DNA of 64,000 nucleotides, taken from NCBI RefSeq assembly GCF_009498275.1, contig NZ_CP045643.1, positions 744,001 to 808,000 on the forward strand, written 5' to 3'. The notes beneath the pieces were generated by a model. That model saw only the letters and a program-made list of their open reading frames with translations. It was not told the DNA's origin and ran no database searches. Position 1 is the stretch's first letter; every line of letters starts with the position of its first letter. Position numbers and translations under genes: made by a program. The stretch comes from Streptomyces fagopyri (lineage in GTDB: Bacteria; Actinomycetota; Actinomycetes; Streptomycetales; Streptomycetaceae). Shown piece by piece: positions 1 through 8,570 of the stretch.

Positions 1-825
1 CCCGACACGATGCCCGGGGTAGGGCGCGGTGCCCCCGGGGCCCGGGGCGGTCCGGCCTCCGGGCGACGTCACCCGTGTCCGGCCCGAGAGCGCCCGCGGA
101 CCCGTGTCGGCCCGGCGGAATCACCCGCGGTCCCCCGGCGGACCGGTACAAGATGCGTGTTCGCCGCGCCACGGCCAGAGTGGGCACTGCGTGACTGGGT
201 CGGCCTCCCCGGCGGACCCCTCCGTCCGGGACCGGCCCTGCCGCGCGAGGGGTCGGGGCCCGCGGAGTCTTACGCGCCCGCTCTCCCTGCCCGCCGCGCG
301 GCCCACGCCCGGAGCGATACGGCCGGCGGCCGGCGACGGCGGTCCCCTGTCCAGCGACCGGCCGCGCGACATGCGGCTCGCGCCCGCGTCGCGCGATGGC
401 CACGGGTGGCGCGGCCGACGTTCCGGACGGGCTTCCCGGAGCGGGCCACTTCCGTCCGTCCGAAGCCCCCGAGGCCGTCCGAAACACCCGGAGCCGTCGG
501 GCGCGACCGAGGCCGGCCCGCCGACGCAACGGAGCCCGACGATTCCAAGGGGTCGACCCGTCGGCGGCCCGAGACGCCACGGCGGCCGACCCGACGAAGA
601 CCGGAGAACCGGAGAACCCACGGCAGCCGATACGACCGACACCGGAGACCGGAGACTCCAGGGCAGCCGCTTCCACGACGACCGGAGATTCCCCGGCCGC
701 CGACCCGACGCCCCTCTCCGCGCCGAACAGCCCGCTGACACCCCGCGAGTACGCCGCCCGCGGTCCCCTTCCACCGGGCCGCCCTCCAGATGCGCGGCCA
801 GGCGGTCCGACCTAACGTCGACGCC
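1..825. other. gene-poor stretch at the left edge
   Basis: I see no convincing gene here. Several frames stay open at once and encode only Arg/Pro-rich sequence, which is typical of GC-rich noncoding or decayed DNA. Between about 590 and 690 the octamer ACCGGAGA occurs five times in an irregular cluster. No ribosome binding site, conserved domain or RNA gene was recognised. Confidence 0.6.
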
Positions 826-1902
826 ATGTCAGAGCCGGATGCGCCGGGCAACCGCGCCCATGACCATGAGACCCACGAGCGGCCTCCGACCCCCGCGAAG
901 CGGTGGGAGGCCTTCGCGCGTTCCCCTTACCTGCCGGCGACGGTGCTCGTGTTCCTCGTCTCCGCGGTGGCCGGCGTCTTCGCGTGGTCGTACACCTACG
1001 CCTTCGCCAACCCCACCCCGCACCACGTGCCGACCGCGGTGGTCGGCTCGCCGGACGCGGCCCACAGCGCCTTCCTGACCGGCATGGAGACCGCGCTGGA
1101 CGGCTCGTTGGTGATCCACAGGTACCCCGGCTACGCACAGGCCAGGGAAGCGGTCGAGAAGCAGACCGTCTTCGCGATCTTCGACCTGCGGCGGGAACGC
1201 GCGGTGACGGTGAACGTGTCCTCCGCGTCGGGTGCGTCGGTGGCACAGGTGCTCGAACAGACGGCACCAGCCGTGGGCAGGGCCGCGGGAATGGAGGTCC
1301 TGGTACGGGACATCAAACCGAACCAGCGAGCGGATCCCCGCGGGCTGGCGATCTTCTACATCTCGCTGGCAGCCGTGGTGGTCAGCTTCGTGGGCGCGAT
1401 CCAGCTCAATGTGAACGCGAAGGAACTCGGCGCCGTCGCGCGCCTCGCCTTCACCGTCGCCTACTCCCTGCTCGGGGCCTTCGCCATCACGGCGGTCGTG
1501 GACTGGTTCCTCAGTGCGCTCGAACTCCCCTTCATGGCTGTCTGGCTGACGCTGGCCCTGACCATGTACGCCGCCAGCACGGTGTGCCTCATGTTCATGG
1601 TCCTCTTCGGACGGTGGGCGCTCATCCCCACCTGGGGCCTGATGGTCCTGATCGGGAACCCGTCCTCCGGCGGCGCGGTCTCCTGGCCCCTGCTCCCCAC
1701 CTTCCTGGGCGTTGTCGGCCGTTGGCTGCCGACGGGCGCGGCGATCGGCGCGATCCACACCGAGGTCTACTTCCCCGGATATCTGCACGCCTTCCCGTTC
1801 CTGGTCCTCATCGGCTGGGCCTTCGTCTCGACGATGGTCTTCTGCCTCCTGAGGTACCGCCGTCCCGGAGCGGAACGCACCGCCGTGGCACACCCGGAAT
1901 GA
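826..1902 (+). CDS. ABC-2/YhgE-like multi-pass membrane protein (DUF3533-like)
   Basis: This 358-residue membrane protein has one N-terminal transmembrane helix (about 25-48), an extracytoplasmic domain of roughly 125 residues, and then five or six helices (about 178-350). That layout matches ABC-2-type export permeases of the YhgE/Pip and DUF3533 group, but no ATPase gene lies next to it. I chose the ATG that begins MSEPDAPG at 826; an upstream in-frame ATG at 790 would add twelve unremarkable residues. The substrate is unknown. A general role in export or in maintaining the envelope is inference from fold only. Confidence 0.75.
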   Translation: MSEPDAPGNRAHDHETHERPPTPAKRWEAFARSPYLPATVLVFLVSAVAGVFAWSYTYAFANPTPHHVPTAVVGSPDAAHSAFLTGMETALDGSLVIHRYPGYAQAREAVEKQTVFAIFDLRRERAVTVNVSSASGASVAQVLEQTAPAVGRAAGMEVLVRDIKPNQRADPRGLAIFYISLAAVVVSFVGAIQLNVNAKELGAVARLAFTVAYSLLGAFAITAVVDWFLSALELPFMAVWLTLALTMYAASTVCLMFMVLFGRWALIPTWGLMVLIGNPSSGGAVSWPLLPTFLGVVGRWLPTGAAIGAIHTEVYFPGYLHAFPFLVLIGWAFVSTMVFCLLRYRRPGAERTAVAHPE

Positions 1903-2169
1903 CGTGACGACCACCGAGAGGCCCCCGCTGTCAGGGCCGGGAAATCAAGACCGACGATGGCGAATCATCACCCTTCACCCGGTTTGCCCCCTCGATCGGT
2001 CGGCCATAAGGTCACTTCGAGCAAGGGGCGCGCTGCGACGGACGGGCGGCCTGTCGCTCTCCGTAGACACTGCCGACCGGTTTCGACGGGCTGCCGCGAA
2101 CGGCGCCGCCCTCGTCGCGAGTCGCGGGCGTCGGCGCACCCACCGGTCACGGAAAGAGGGAGTCTCCGC

Positions 2170-2679
2170 ATGCCCAGCCAGAGCCACACCGTAGCCCGCG
2201 TGGACGTCCACACCGGTATCCCCTTCGACGTCTTCATCGCCGCCCTGGAGGAGGCCGCCCCGGCGGTCGACCGAGGCGCGTTCGAACTCATCGACGAGAC
2301 CGGGGGTACCTGGGACGACGTCCGTGCCGCGATGGCCGAGAACGCGCCCCACCACCTGGTCCGCTACTTCCGGCTCAACGGCACCGAGGTGCTCAGGCCT
2401 GCGGGACACAGTGTCAGGTCGATGGAATACCTGACCGGCAACCACGTCATCGCCGAGACCATGTTCCGCCATGACCCGAGGGCACTGCTGTACGCGCCCC
2501 TGCGGATGCTGGTCCACAGCGACGACGACGGCAACGCGGTGTTCACGATGCACCGCCCCAGCGACGAGTTCGGCAGTCTCGGTGTCCCAGAGGTCACCGA
2601 GGTCGGCAAGGATCTGGAACGCCATGTGATCGAACTGCTGCGGCTCTGCGGAGTCGACGCGTCGGAGGACTTCGCCTGA
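2170..2679 (+). CDS. DUF302 domain protein
   Basis: This 169-residue soluble protein carries the DUF302 signature in its second half: NHVIAETMFRHDP followed by LLYAPLRMLV and a short acidic turn. The start at MPSQSHTVA is favoured because a GGAAAGAGGGAG purine tract lies just upstream; the frame stays open further 5' but encodes Arg-rich sequence there. DUF302 proteins are small alpha/beta domains of uncertain function, sometimes proposed to bind small ligands. The gene stands alone and converges on efeU, with only a short GC-rich palindrome (GGCCCCGGGGCC) between them. Confidence 0.8.
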   Translation: MPSQSHTVARVDVHTGIPFDVFIAALEEAAPAVDRGAFELIDETGGTWDDVRAAMAENAPHHLVRYFRLNGTEVLRPAGHSVRSMEYLTGNHVIAETMFRHDPRALLYAPLRMLVHSDDDGNAVFTMHRPSDEFGSLGVPEVTEVGKDLERHVIELLRLCGVDASEDFA

Positions 2680-2716
2680 CGGGCACGGCCCCGGGGCCGC
2701 CCTGCCCAGGTCCCGC

Positions 2717-3586
2717 TCACGACGGAGCCCCGGTGGCCCGGTCGGCCCGAGCGGTCTCCGTCTCCTTCCGCGACGCGGGTGTGCGCGGGGTGCGTTGCGG
2801 GGCGAGGAAGAGACCCATGACCGGGACGACGTACACGGCCCAGACGGTCATCTGGAGGACGGTCGGGTCGGGCTGGAAGTTGAAGACGCCCTTCAGCAGG
2901 GTGCCGTACCAGGAGTCCGGCGGCACGGTGGCGCTGATGTCGAAGGCGAGCCGGCGCAGGCCCGGCAGGAAGTCGGCTTCCTGCAGGTCGTGGATGCCGT
3001 ACGCGAGGACGCCCGCCGCGACCACGACGAGCATGGCGCCGGTCCAGCGGAAGAACTTCGCCAGGTCGATACGCAGGGCGCCCTTGTAGAAGAGCAGGCC
3101 CAGCACGGCGGAGGCGGCGAGCCCCAGAAGCGCGCCGGCCAGCGGACGGATCCCGTCGTCGGTGGCCTGTACGGCGGTCCAGACGAACAGCGACGTCTCC
3201 AGGCCCTCCCGGCCGACGGCGAAGAACGACGTCACCACCAGCGCGCCGGCACCGACGGCCAGCGCGGCGTCCAACCTGCCCTGGAGTTCGCCCTTCAGAT
3301 GGCGGGCGGTACGCCGCATCCAGAAGACCATCCAGGTGACCAGGGCGACGGACAGGACGGACAAGGTCCCCCCGAGCGCCTCCTTGGCCTGGAACGTGAG
3401 GGTGGAGGAGCCGAACTGCAGGAGGGCGCCGAAGGCAAGGGAGAGGGCGACCGCCAAACCGACGCCGGCCCACACCGGCGCGAGCCGGCGGCGGTTGCCG
3501 GTCTTGACGAGATAGGCGACGAGGATGCAGACGACCAGACTGGCTTCGAGGCCCTCGCGCAGTCCGATGAGAAAGTTGCCGAACAT
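2717..3586 (-). CDS. efeU: EfeU/FTR1-family ferrous iron permease
   Basis: This 289-residue inner-membrane protein is the Fe(II) permease of the EfeUO system. It has about seven transmembrane helices and both diagnostic REGLE motifs, LREGLEASL near residue 9 and GREGLETSLF near residue 125, which line the iron path in FTR1 proteins. It starts 21 bp after the stop of efeO on the same strand, so the two are almost certainly cotranscribed. The usual third member, the periplasmic DyP peroxidase EfeB, is missing from this operon. The C-terminal tail after the last helix is short, Arg-rich and poorly conserved in appearance. Confidence 0.93.
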   Translation of the reverse strand: MFGNFLIGLREGLEASLVVCILVAYLVKTGNRRRLAPVWAGVGLAVALSLAFGALLQFGSSTLTFQAKEALGGTLSVLSVALVTWMVFWMRRTARHLKGELQGRLDAALAVGAGALVVTSFFAVGREGLETSLFVWTAVQATDDGIRPLAGALLGLAASAVLGLLFYKGALRIDLAKFFRWTGAMLVVVAAGVLAYGIHDLQEADFLPGLRRLAFDISATVPPDSWYGTLLKGVFNFQPDPTVLQMTVWAVYVVPVMGLFLAPQRTPRTPASRKETETARADRATGAPS

Positions 3587-3607
3587 GGGTGGACGTGTCC
3601 TTCCGGG

Positions 3608-4756
3608 CTACTTGACGACGGCGGCGGCGAGCTTGGAGAGCGGCTCGGCCAGCGCGTTCACGGCGTCCGAGAGGTCCTTGCGCTGCCGGCGGCCCACCTG
3701 GTCGTACGAGGTGAAGCCGTAACCGCCCTTGGCGGTGCGGTACGTGTCGAGCAAGGTGTTCAGGGCGTCGAACCGGGTGTCCAGTTGCGCGGTGAGCCGT
3801 GGGTCGTTCTTCGACGCGACGGGCTTGAGAAGGTCATAGGACTTCCGGGCGCCCTCCAGGTTGCCCTTGAAATCGACCAGGTCGGTGTGGGAGTACCGTT
3901 CCTCCTCCCCCGTGACCTTGTTGCGGGCGACCTCGTCCAGCAGGCTCTTGGCTCCGTTCGCCATCGAGGTGGGCGTGATCTGCGCCTGGCCGACCTTCTT
4001 CACCCAGGTGTTCAGGTCCGTCATGAGCCGGTCGGCGAGCCGCTTCTCCCGGTCGCCGATCCGGCCGTCCTGCCACAGCGCCTTCTCCAGCCGGTGCCAG
4101 CCGGTCCAGTCCTCGGCCGGGTCCTGTCCGGCCTCCAGACCGTCCTCACGGACATCGACCTTGGGGTCGATGTCGCCGAAGGACTCCGCCACGGGTTCGG
4201 TGCGTTCCCAGCCGACACGCGAGGGTGCGTAAAGCTTCTTGGCGCTCGCCATGTCCCCCGCCTTGACGGCGTCGGCGAACGCCCGCGCCTTCGGGAGGGT
4301 CTCCCGCGCCTGGGCCAGGACGTAGCCGCGATAGGCGGCGACCGCCGCGTCGGCCGCGGGACTGCGCTTCGCGGCCGCGTGCGCGCCGGTGGCCGTCACC
4401 TTCTGCCGGATGCCGTCGCCCTTCATCCCCGGCTTGCACGCGATCGCGTAGTCGCCGGCCTTGATCTCGGCGGTGATCGAGGTCGTGGTGCCGGGTCCGA
4501 TGTTCTCGCGTTCCGCGGCGATCCGGTCGTCCGGGAACAACACGTACACCTCGGTGACCGTGGTGCCCTTGTTCGCGACGTCCAGGGTGAGACGCCCCGC
4601 CGGGAACTCGGTCCTGGAGACCGCGCAGGAGGAGTCCGAGGCCGTCACCCGGATCGCGCCGTCGCCCCCCGCGGCCTTCTGCGCGCAGCCCGCGAGAGAG
4701 GTGACGGCCGCCAACGCGGCGGCCGCGGCCGGCATCTGGTGGGGTCTCGTGGGCAT
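3608..4756 (-). CDS. efeO: EfeO-type iron-binding lipoprotein (cupredoxin plus M75 domain)
   Basis: This 382-residue exported lipoprotein is the iron-capturing partner of EfeU. A signal peptide ends in a lipobox (SLAGC, Cys24). A cupredoxin-like domain follows, ending in the Cys-containing CKPGMKGDG loop (to about 130), and then a helical M75/imelysin domain that keeps the HxxE metal motif in GWHRLEKALW (about 230). A GAGG element precedes the ATG at 8 bp. Upstream lie an iron box and a separate perfect palindrome, so iron repression is expected. Together with efeU it forms a two-gene operon without efeB. Confidence 0.93.
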   Translation of the reverse strand: MPTRPHQMPAAAAALAAVTSLAGCAQKAAGGDGAIRVTASDSSCAVSRTEFPAGRLTLDVANKGTTVTEVYVLFPDDRIAAERENIGPGTTTSITAEIKAGDYAIACKPGMKGDGIRQKVTATGAHAAAKRSPAADAAVAAYRGYVLAQARETLPKARAFADAVKAGDMASAKKLYAPSRVGWERTEPVAESFGDIDPKVDVREDGLEAGQDPAEDWTGWHRLEKALWQDGRIGDREKRLADRLMTDLNTWVKKVGQAQITPTSMANGAKSLLDEVARNKVTGEEERYSHTDLVDFKGNLEGARKSYDLLKPVASKNDPRLTAQLDTRFDALNTLLDTYRTAKGGYGFTSYDQVGRRQRKDLSDAVNALAEPLSKLAAAVVK

Positions 4757-4811
4757 GGCTGTGCCTCGTTTCGCGCAGGGGGACGGACGGGGCGGAAGGC
4801 CCGGCGCCGGA

Positions 4812-4829
4812 GTCTACAGACTTGTAGAC
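4812..4829 (-). promoter_or_regulatory. perfect palindrome upstream of efeO, possible BlaI/CopY-type operator
   Basis: GTCTACAGACTTGTAGAC is a perfect inverted repeat (7-bp arms GTCTACA/TGTAGAC, 4-bp spacer). The TACA...TGTA core is like operators bound by BlaI/MecI/CopY repressors, and such a repressor gene lies 0.6 kb away (5444-5815). It lies between the efeO start and the iron box. The link between repressor and site is inference. Confidence 0.55.
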
Positions 4830-4831
4830 AC

Positions 4832-4850
4832 TAAGGGAAGGTTTACCTAA
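4832..4850 (-). promoter_or_regulatory. iron box (DmdR1/IdeR/DtxR-type operator) of efeO-efeU
   Basis: TAAGGGAAGGTTTACCTAA agrees at 14 of 19 positions with the actinobacterial iron box as I recall it (TTAGGTTAGGCTCACCTAA). It sits 76 bp upstream of the efeO ATG. Iron-loaded DmdR1/IdeR would be expected to repress efeO-efeU from here. Confidence 0.7.
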
Positions 4851-5443
4851 GACAACTCGGTCGGGGCGGCACGGAGGCGCGGCCCCGACCGTGGCACACG
4901 CGCCCGCGTCAGCCCTCGCACCCCGCGCGCGTCCGCCGGCGGAGTGGCGCCGAGCCGCACGGGGAAAGCGGTTCTGCGGCCACTCCCACCGCTTCGCTCA
5001 CCACCAACCGGGGTGGCGTTCCGGGCAGTTCGGTCGCCGGGGTCCACGCCTCGCGCGACCGCGACGGAGCAGTCCGGCGCGGCGCGGCCCGGCGCGGCCC
5101 GACGCGGTGCGGCGCGACACGGTGCGACGCGGCCCGACGCGGTTCGGTGCGGCGCGGCCCGGTTCGGTTCGGTTCGGTGCGGATCGGTGCGGCCCGGCCC
5201 GGTTCGGTGCGGATCGGTGCGACCCTCCCCGGCGGGCGAGGGCGCGACGGATTGCCTCGGACCGGTCCTCGCAGGTGGCGATCGTGCAGCACATCGGCCG
5301 GGCGTCGCGGCTCGACCAGGGCGGTCACGGCCGCGGGGACCTCTGTCGGACGACCGGATCAAGCGGGGCGGGGGCACCAACGGCAGCCGGAACAGCAGGA
5401 GGGAGCAGACGTACGGGAGGGACAGGGAGACCGGAAACGACGA
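4851..5443. other. gene-poor spacer between efeO and the BlaI-type gene
   Basis: I recognise no gene in this stretch. Open frames encode only Arg/Pro/Thr-rich repetitive sequence. The centre is occupied by the GC-rich repeat listed separately. Confidence 0.6.
5070..5222. repeat. degenerate GC-rich pentamer/decamer repeat
   Basis: About 150 bp consist of short variants of GGTGCG, GGCGCG, GGCCCG and GGTTCG in tandem, for example repeated GGCCCGGTTCGGT and GGTGCGGATCGGT. It is low-complexity DNA with no open reading frame worth calling, and it may vary in copy number between strains. Confidence 0.75.
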
Positions 5444-5815
5444 TCACTGCCCGCTCTCCCCCAGAAGCCGCCTCAGCTCCGTCTCGTCCTCGGGGCTGAG
5501 TCCCTCGACGAACCGCGCCAGTACCGTGCTCCGGTCCCCGTCCTGGTCGAGTTCGCGGTGCATACGGCGAGCCGTCAGCCCGTGCGAGTCCTCCACGGGG
5601 AAGTAGACGAAGCCGCGCGTGCCCGGACTGCGGCCGACGACCCCCTTCTCGTGGAGCCGGGCCAGCAGGGTCGCCACGGTCGTACGGGCCAGCGGCTGCG
5701 GCATCGCCGACCTCACCTGCGCCGCCGACTGCGGCCTGCCCGCCGCCCACAACGCCGCCAGCACGCTCGCCTCCAGCTCGCCCGCAGGCCGGCGCTCACC
5801 ATCGGTGGCCGTCAT
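5444..5815 (-). CDS. BlaI/MecI/CopY-family transcriptional repressor
   Basis: This 123-residue protein is a winged-helix repressor of the BlaI/MecI/CopY family. The N-terminal part LEASVLAALWAAGRPQSAAQV, TTVATLLARLHEKGVV and the wing GFVYFPVE are typical of the DNA-binding domain (about 12-75); the C-terminal helices dimerise. A GGGGGAG element precedes the ATG. No BlaR1-type membrane sensor is adjacent, whereas many actinobacterial BlaI genes are paired with an M56 peptidase. A possible target is the palindrome upstream of efeO, but no copy of that palindrome is visible in front of this gene itself. Confidence 0.88.
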   Translation of the reverse strand: MTATDGERRPAGELEASVLAALWAAGRPQSAAQVRSAMPQPLARTTVATLLARLHEKGVVGRSPGTRGFVYFPVEDSHGLTARRMHRELDQDGDRSTVLARFVEGLSPEDETELRRLLGESGQ

Positions 5816-6246
5816 GGCTCCCCCTCTCCCCGACGCGGTCCAGAGCGCAGCAGATCAGATTCCACCCCGAGGCACAAACAAGGCGACCACGGCATCCGGC
5901 CGGGCGGCCCCGATGTCCGCCACGCCCGCCACCCGTCACCCGCCGGCCGGCCATCGGCCATCGACGCCGCCGCGCTCTCCGACCGCGGGAGCGGACGACC
6001 GTACGTCCCCCACGGGGGCCGGTACGGGCGAGTGCCCCCGCACCGAGGCCCGTAGGGGGCAGATTCCTCACGCCGGAGCCTGAACCGGCGTGTTCTTCGT
6101 GCCGGGTGCCGTACCGGACGGAACGTTCCCCAGGCCGCGGACGACCGCCCGTCGAACCACCCGCCGCACCGTCGTCCGGCCTCGTCCTGGCTCCGTTGGC
6201 CCAGCGAGACAGTGCCCGATCCGGCCACGAACCCTACGGTGGTGGC
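5816..6246. other. intergenic region between divergent BlaI-type and histidine kinase genes
   Basis: This region must hold both divergent promoters, but I could not assign either with confidence. One dyad is visible around 5999-6027 (CCGTAC...CCCC/GGGG...GTACGG). No small gene was recognised. Confidence 0.5.
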
Positions 6247-7458
6247 ATGGCGGCGATCTTCGGCTGGAGGCGGACAGGGGGCGCCCTGGTGACCGCGGGC
6301 GACATTCTGGGTTCGGTGGCCCTGTTCGCCCTGTCGGTCGTCGCCGCTTCCATCGAACCCCACAAGCACACGTTTCTGGTGCGCTGGCCCGCGGTGCTGC
6401 TGGCCGCGATCGGTTGTTCCGCCCTGCTGTGCCGGCGTCGCCACCCCTTCGGCGTACTGGCTCTCACGGTCTGCTGCGGAGTCGTCTTCCAGATTCTCGG
6501 ACTCCGGGAAAGTCCCGTGGTCATGAGTCCGGTGCTGGTGTCCGTCTACACCATGGCCCTGATGACCGACCGGCGGACCGCGTGCATCGCGGCCTCCACC
6601 TCCGCGGCCGTCCTCGTGGGCGCGGCCGTGGTCTGGGGGTCGAGGTCGTGGCTGGACCCCGACAAGGCGGCGACGCTGGCCTGGATGGCATTGCCGGCGG
6701 CCGTCGGGGACGGGGTCCGCTCACGCCGTGCCTACGTGGCGGCGGTGGAGGAACGGGCGGAGCACGCCGAGCGCACCCGTGAACAGGAGGCTCAGCACCG
6801 CGTGGCGGCCGAACGCGTCAGGATCGCCCGCGAGCTGCACGACATCGTCGCGCACCACATCGCCCTGATCAACGCTCAGGCAGGCGTCGCCGCCCATCTG
6901 CTGGAGCGGCGGCCGGAACGGATCCTCACGGCCCTGGAGGAGATCCGGGACGCCAGCCGTTCGGCGCTGGACGAACTGCGCGTCACCGTGGGCCTGTTAC
7001 GGCAGTCCGACGACCCGGTGGCACCACGCGATCCCCTGCCGGGCCTGGCGCAGGTGCCGGCTCTCCTGTCGTCGTTCGAACGGGCCGGTCTCGTGGTGAA
7101 GCACACCCGGCAGGGCGACGCCGAACCGCTGGAACCGTCGGTCGACCTGGCCGCCTACCGCATCGTGCAGGAGTCCCTCACCAACGTGCGCAAGCACTCC
7201 GGCGCGGATCACGCCCGGGTGTTCCTGCACTACGACCCGGCCTGGCTGACGATCACGGTCGAGGACGACGGCAGCGCCGGACCTCACGATCCCCAGCCGG
7301 GGGCCGGTCACGGGCTGATCGGTATGCACGAGCGTGCCGCCACCGTCGGGGGCAGGCTGCGCGCGGGAGCGCGGCCCGAGGGCGGTTTCTGCGTGACCGC
7401 CGAACTGCCGCTGCGGACCGGCGCGGCCGTGGACAAGCCGTCGGAGGACTGGCGATGA
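6247..7458 (+). CDS. NarL/DesK-type sensor histidine kinase
   Basis: This 403-residue membrane sensor has four or five transmembrane helices in its first 150 residues, a short coiled linker (about 165-190), and a HisKA_3 dimerisation domain with the phosphorylated His198 in RIARELHDIVAHH. A HATPase_c domain follows, with QESLTNVRKHSG (N box), VEDDG and GHGLIGMHERA (G boxes). The start at MAAIFGW is chosen because coding character begins there; no strong ribosome binding site is visible. It overlaps the next gene by 4 bp, so it is the kinase for that regulator. The signal is unknown. Confidence 0.93.
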   Translation: MAAIFGWRRTGGALVTAGDILGSVALFALSVVAASIEPHKHTFLVRWPAVLLAAIGCSALLCRRRHPFGVLALTVCCGVVFQILGLRESPVVMSPVLVSVYTMALMTDRRTACIAASTSAAVLVGAAVVWGSRSWLDPDKAATLAWMALPAAVGDGVRSRRAYVAAVEERAEHAERTREQEAQHRVAAERVRIARELHDIVAHHIALINAQAGVAAHLLERRPERILTALEEIRDASRSALDELRVTVGLLRQSDDPVAPRDPLPGLAQVPALLSSFERAGLVVKHTRQGDAEPLEPSVDLAAYRIVQESLTNVRKHSGADHARVFLHYDPAWLTITVEDDGSAGPHDPQPGAGHGLIGMHERAATVGGRLRAGARPEGGFCVTAELPLRTGAAVDKPSEDWR

Positions 7459-8135
7459 CGATCCGTGTACTGCTCGCCGATGACCAGGCCCTGCTGCGCG
7501 GCACCTTCCGGATGCTGTTCGACTCGACCGACGACATGGAGACGGTGGGTGAGGCGGCCAACGGCCGCGAGGCCGTGGACCTGGCACGTGCGCAGCACCC
7601 CGACGTCGTTCTGATGGACATCCGCATGCCGGTCATGGACGGTATCGACGCGACGCGGATCATCTGTGAGTCGGAGGACCTGGCAGGGGTCAAGGTGCTC
7701 ATCCTGACCACCTTCGAGGACGACGAGCACGTCACCGACGCGCTGCGCGCGGGTGCGAGCGGCTTCCTGGGCAAGGGTGCCCGGCCGGAGGAGCTCATCG
7801 AAGCCGTCCGTACGGTCGCGGACGGCGAGGCGCTGCTGTCCCCCTCGGCGACCCGGGCGTTGATCGGACGGTTCCTGGCCCAGCCCGACCCGTGCCCGAC
7901 AGCCGTCCACGAACGGCTGGAGGACCTGACACCGCGGGAACGCGATGTCGTCGGGCTGGTCGCGCTCGGCCTGTCCAACGACGAGATCGCGGGCCGCCTG
8001 TTCGTCAGCCCGCTGACGGCCAAGACGCACGTCAACCGGGCCATGACCAAGCTGTCCGCCCGTGACCGGGCACAGCTCGTGGTCATCGCCTACCAGTGCG
8101 GTCTCGTCGGCCCCGCGCCGCAACCGGCCTCTTGA
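7455..8135 (+). CDS. NarL/LuxR-family response regulator
   Basis: This 226-residue protein has an N-terminal receiver domain with acidic residues at 9-10, the phosphoacceptor Asp55 in VVLMDIRMP, and the conserved Thr and Lys of LILTTFED and FLGKGA. A C-terminal LuxR-type helix-turn-helix begins LTPRERDVVGLVALGLSNDEIA and ends near residue 210. It overlaps the kinase gene by ATGA and is its cognate regulator. No transporter operon, the usual target of such pairs, lies beside it; the operon ends at the strong hairpin near 8430. Confidence 0.95.
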   Translation: MTIRVLLADDQALLRGTFRMLFDSTDDMETVGEAANGREAVDLARAQHPDVVLMDIRMPVMDGIDATRIICESEDLAGVKVLILTTFEDDEHVTDALRAGASGFLGKGARPEELIEAVRTVADGEALLSPSATRALIGRFLAQPDPCPTAVHERLEDLTPRERDVVGLVALGLSNDEIAGRLFVSPLTAKTHVNRAMTKLSARDRAQLVVIAYQCGLVGPAPQPAS

Positions 8136-8570
8136 CGGGCCTGAGCGCGGCGGCCGGGGGGACGGCACGACCGGCCTCGCGGCGTCCGGCCCGTGTGACG
8201 GCCGGTCCGGCGACGCCACCGGCCCCGGGACGCGTGCCGGCCGTGTGACCGCCGCTCCGGCGACGCGACCGGCCTCCGGACACAGGTCCGCGTGACAGCA
8301 GCTCCGGGTTCGATGCCCGCTGTGTGGCGCGTGCCCGCCCGCCGCTCGGCGTCGGACCGAGCCCTTTCGGCGGGAACACGTGCAGGTCGCCGCGTTCTGC
8401 GCAGGCCGTAGCCCGGCATCCCGGCTACCACGCTCGTGGTAGCCGGGATTCGCTGCGTGGGGACGATGTGCCGGGAGGGGTCCGTGGGCGAAAGTGAAAG
8501 CGTGAACCTCCAGGTGGCGAGGCTCCCGCACAGGGCGGCACACCACCCAGCACAGAAAGGACACCCGATC
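8136..8570. other. spacer after the two-component operon
   Basis: No gene is supported. The first part holds loosely repeated GTGACCGCCGGTCCGGCGACG-like GC-rich segments. The hairpin at 8418-8449 is listed separately. Confidence 0.55.
8418..8449. terminator. perfect 15-bp stem hairpin, probable terminator
   Basis: ATCCCGGCTACCACG pairs perfectly with CGTGGTAGCCGGGAT across a two-base gap. There is no U tract, which is common for Streptomyces terminators. It lies downstream of the response regulator gene. Confidence 0.75.

Noticed and set aside
2795..4834. A 679-codon open frame antisense to efeO and efeU
   Set aside because: It is the mirror of two well-recognised genes; its product is a Gly/Arg/Asp-rich mixture with no domain.
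5070..5294. Proteins rich in RTEPNRTEP-like repeats
   Set aside because: They arise from translating the GC-rich repeat in several frames at once, with no ribosome binding site.
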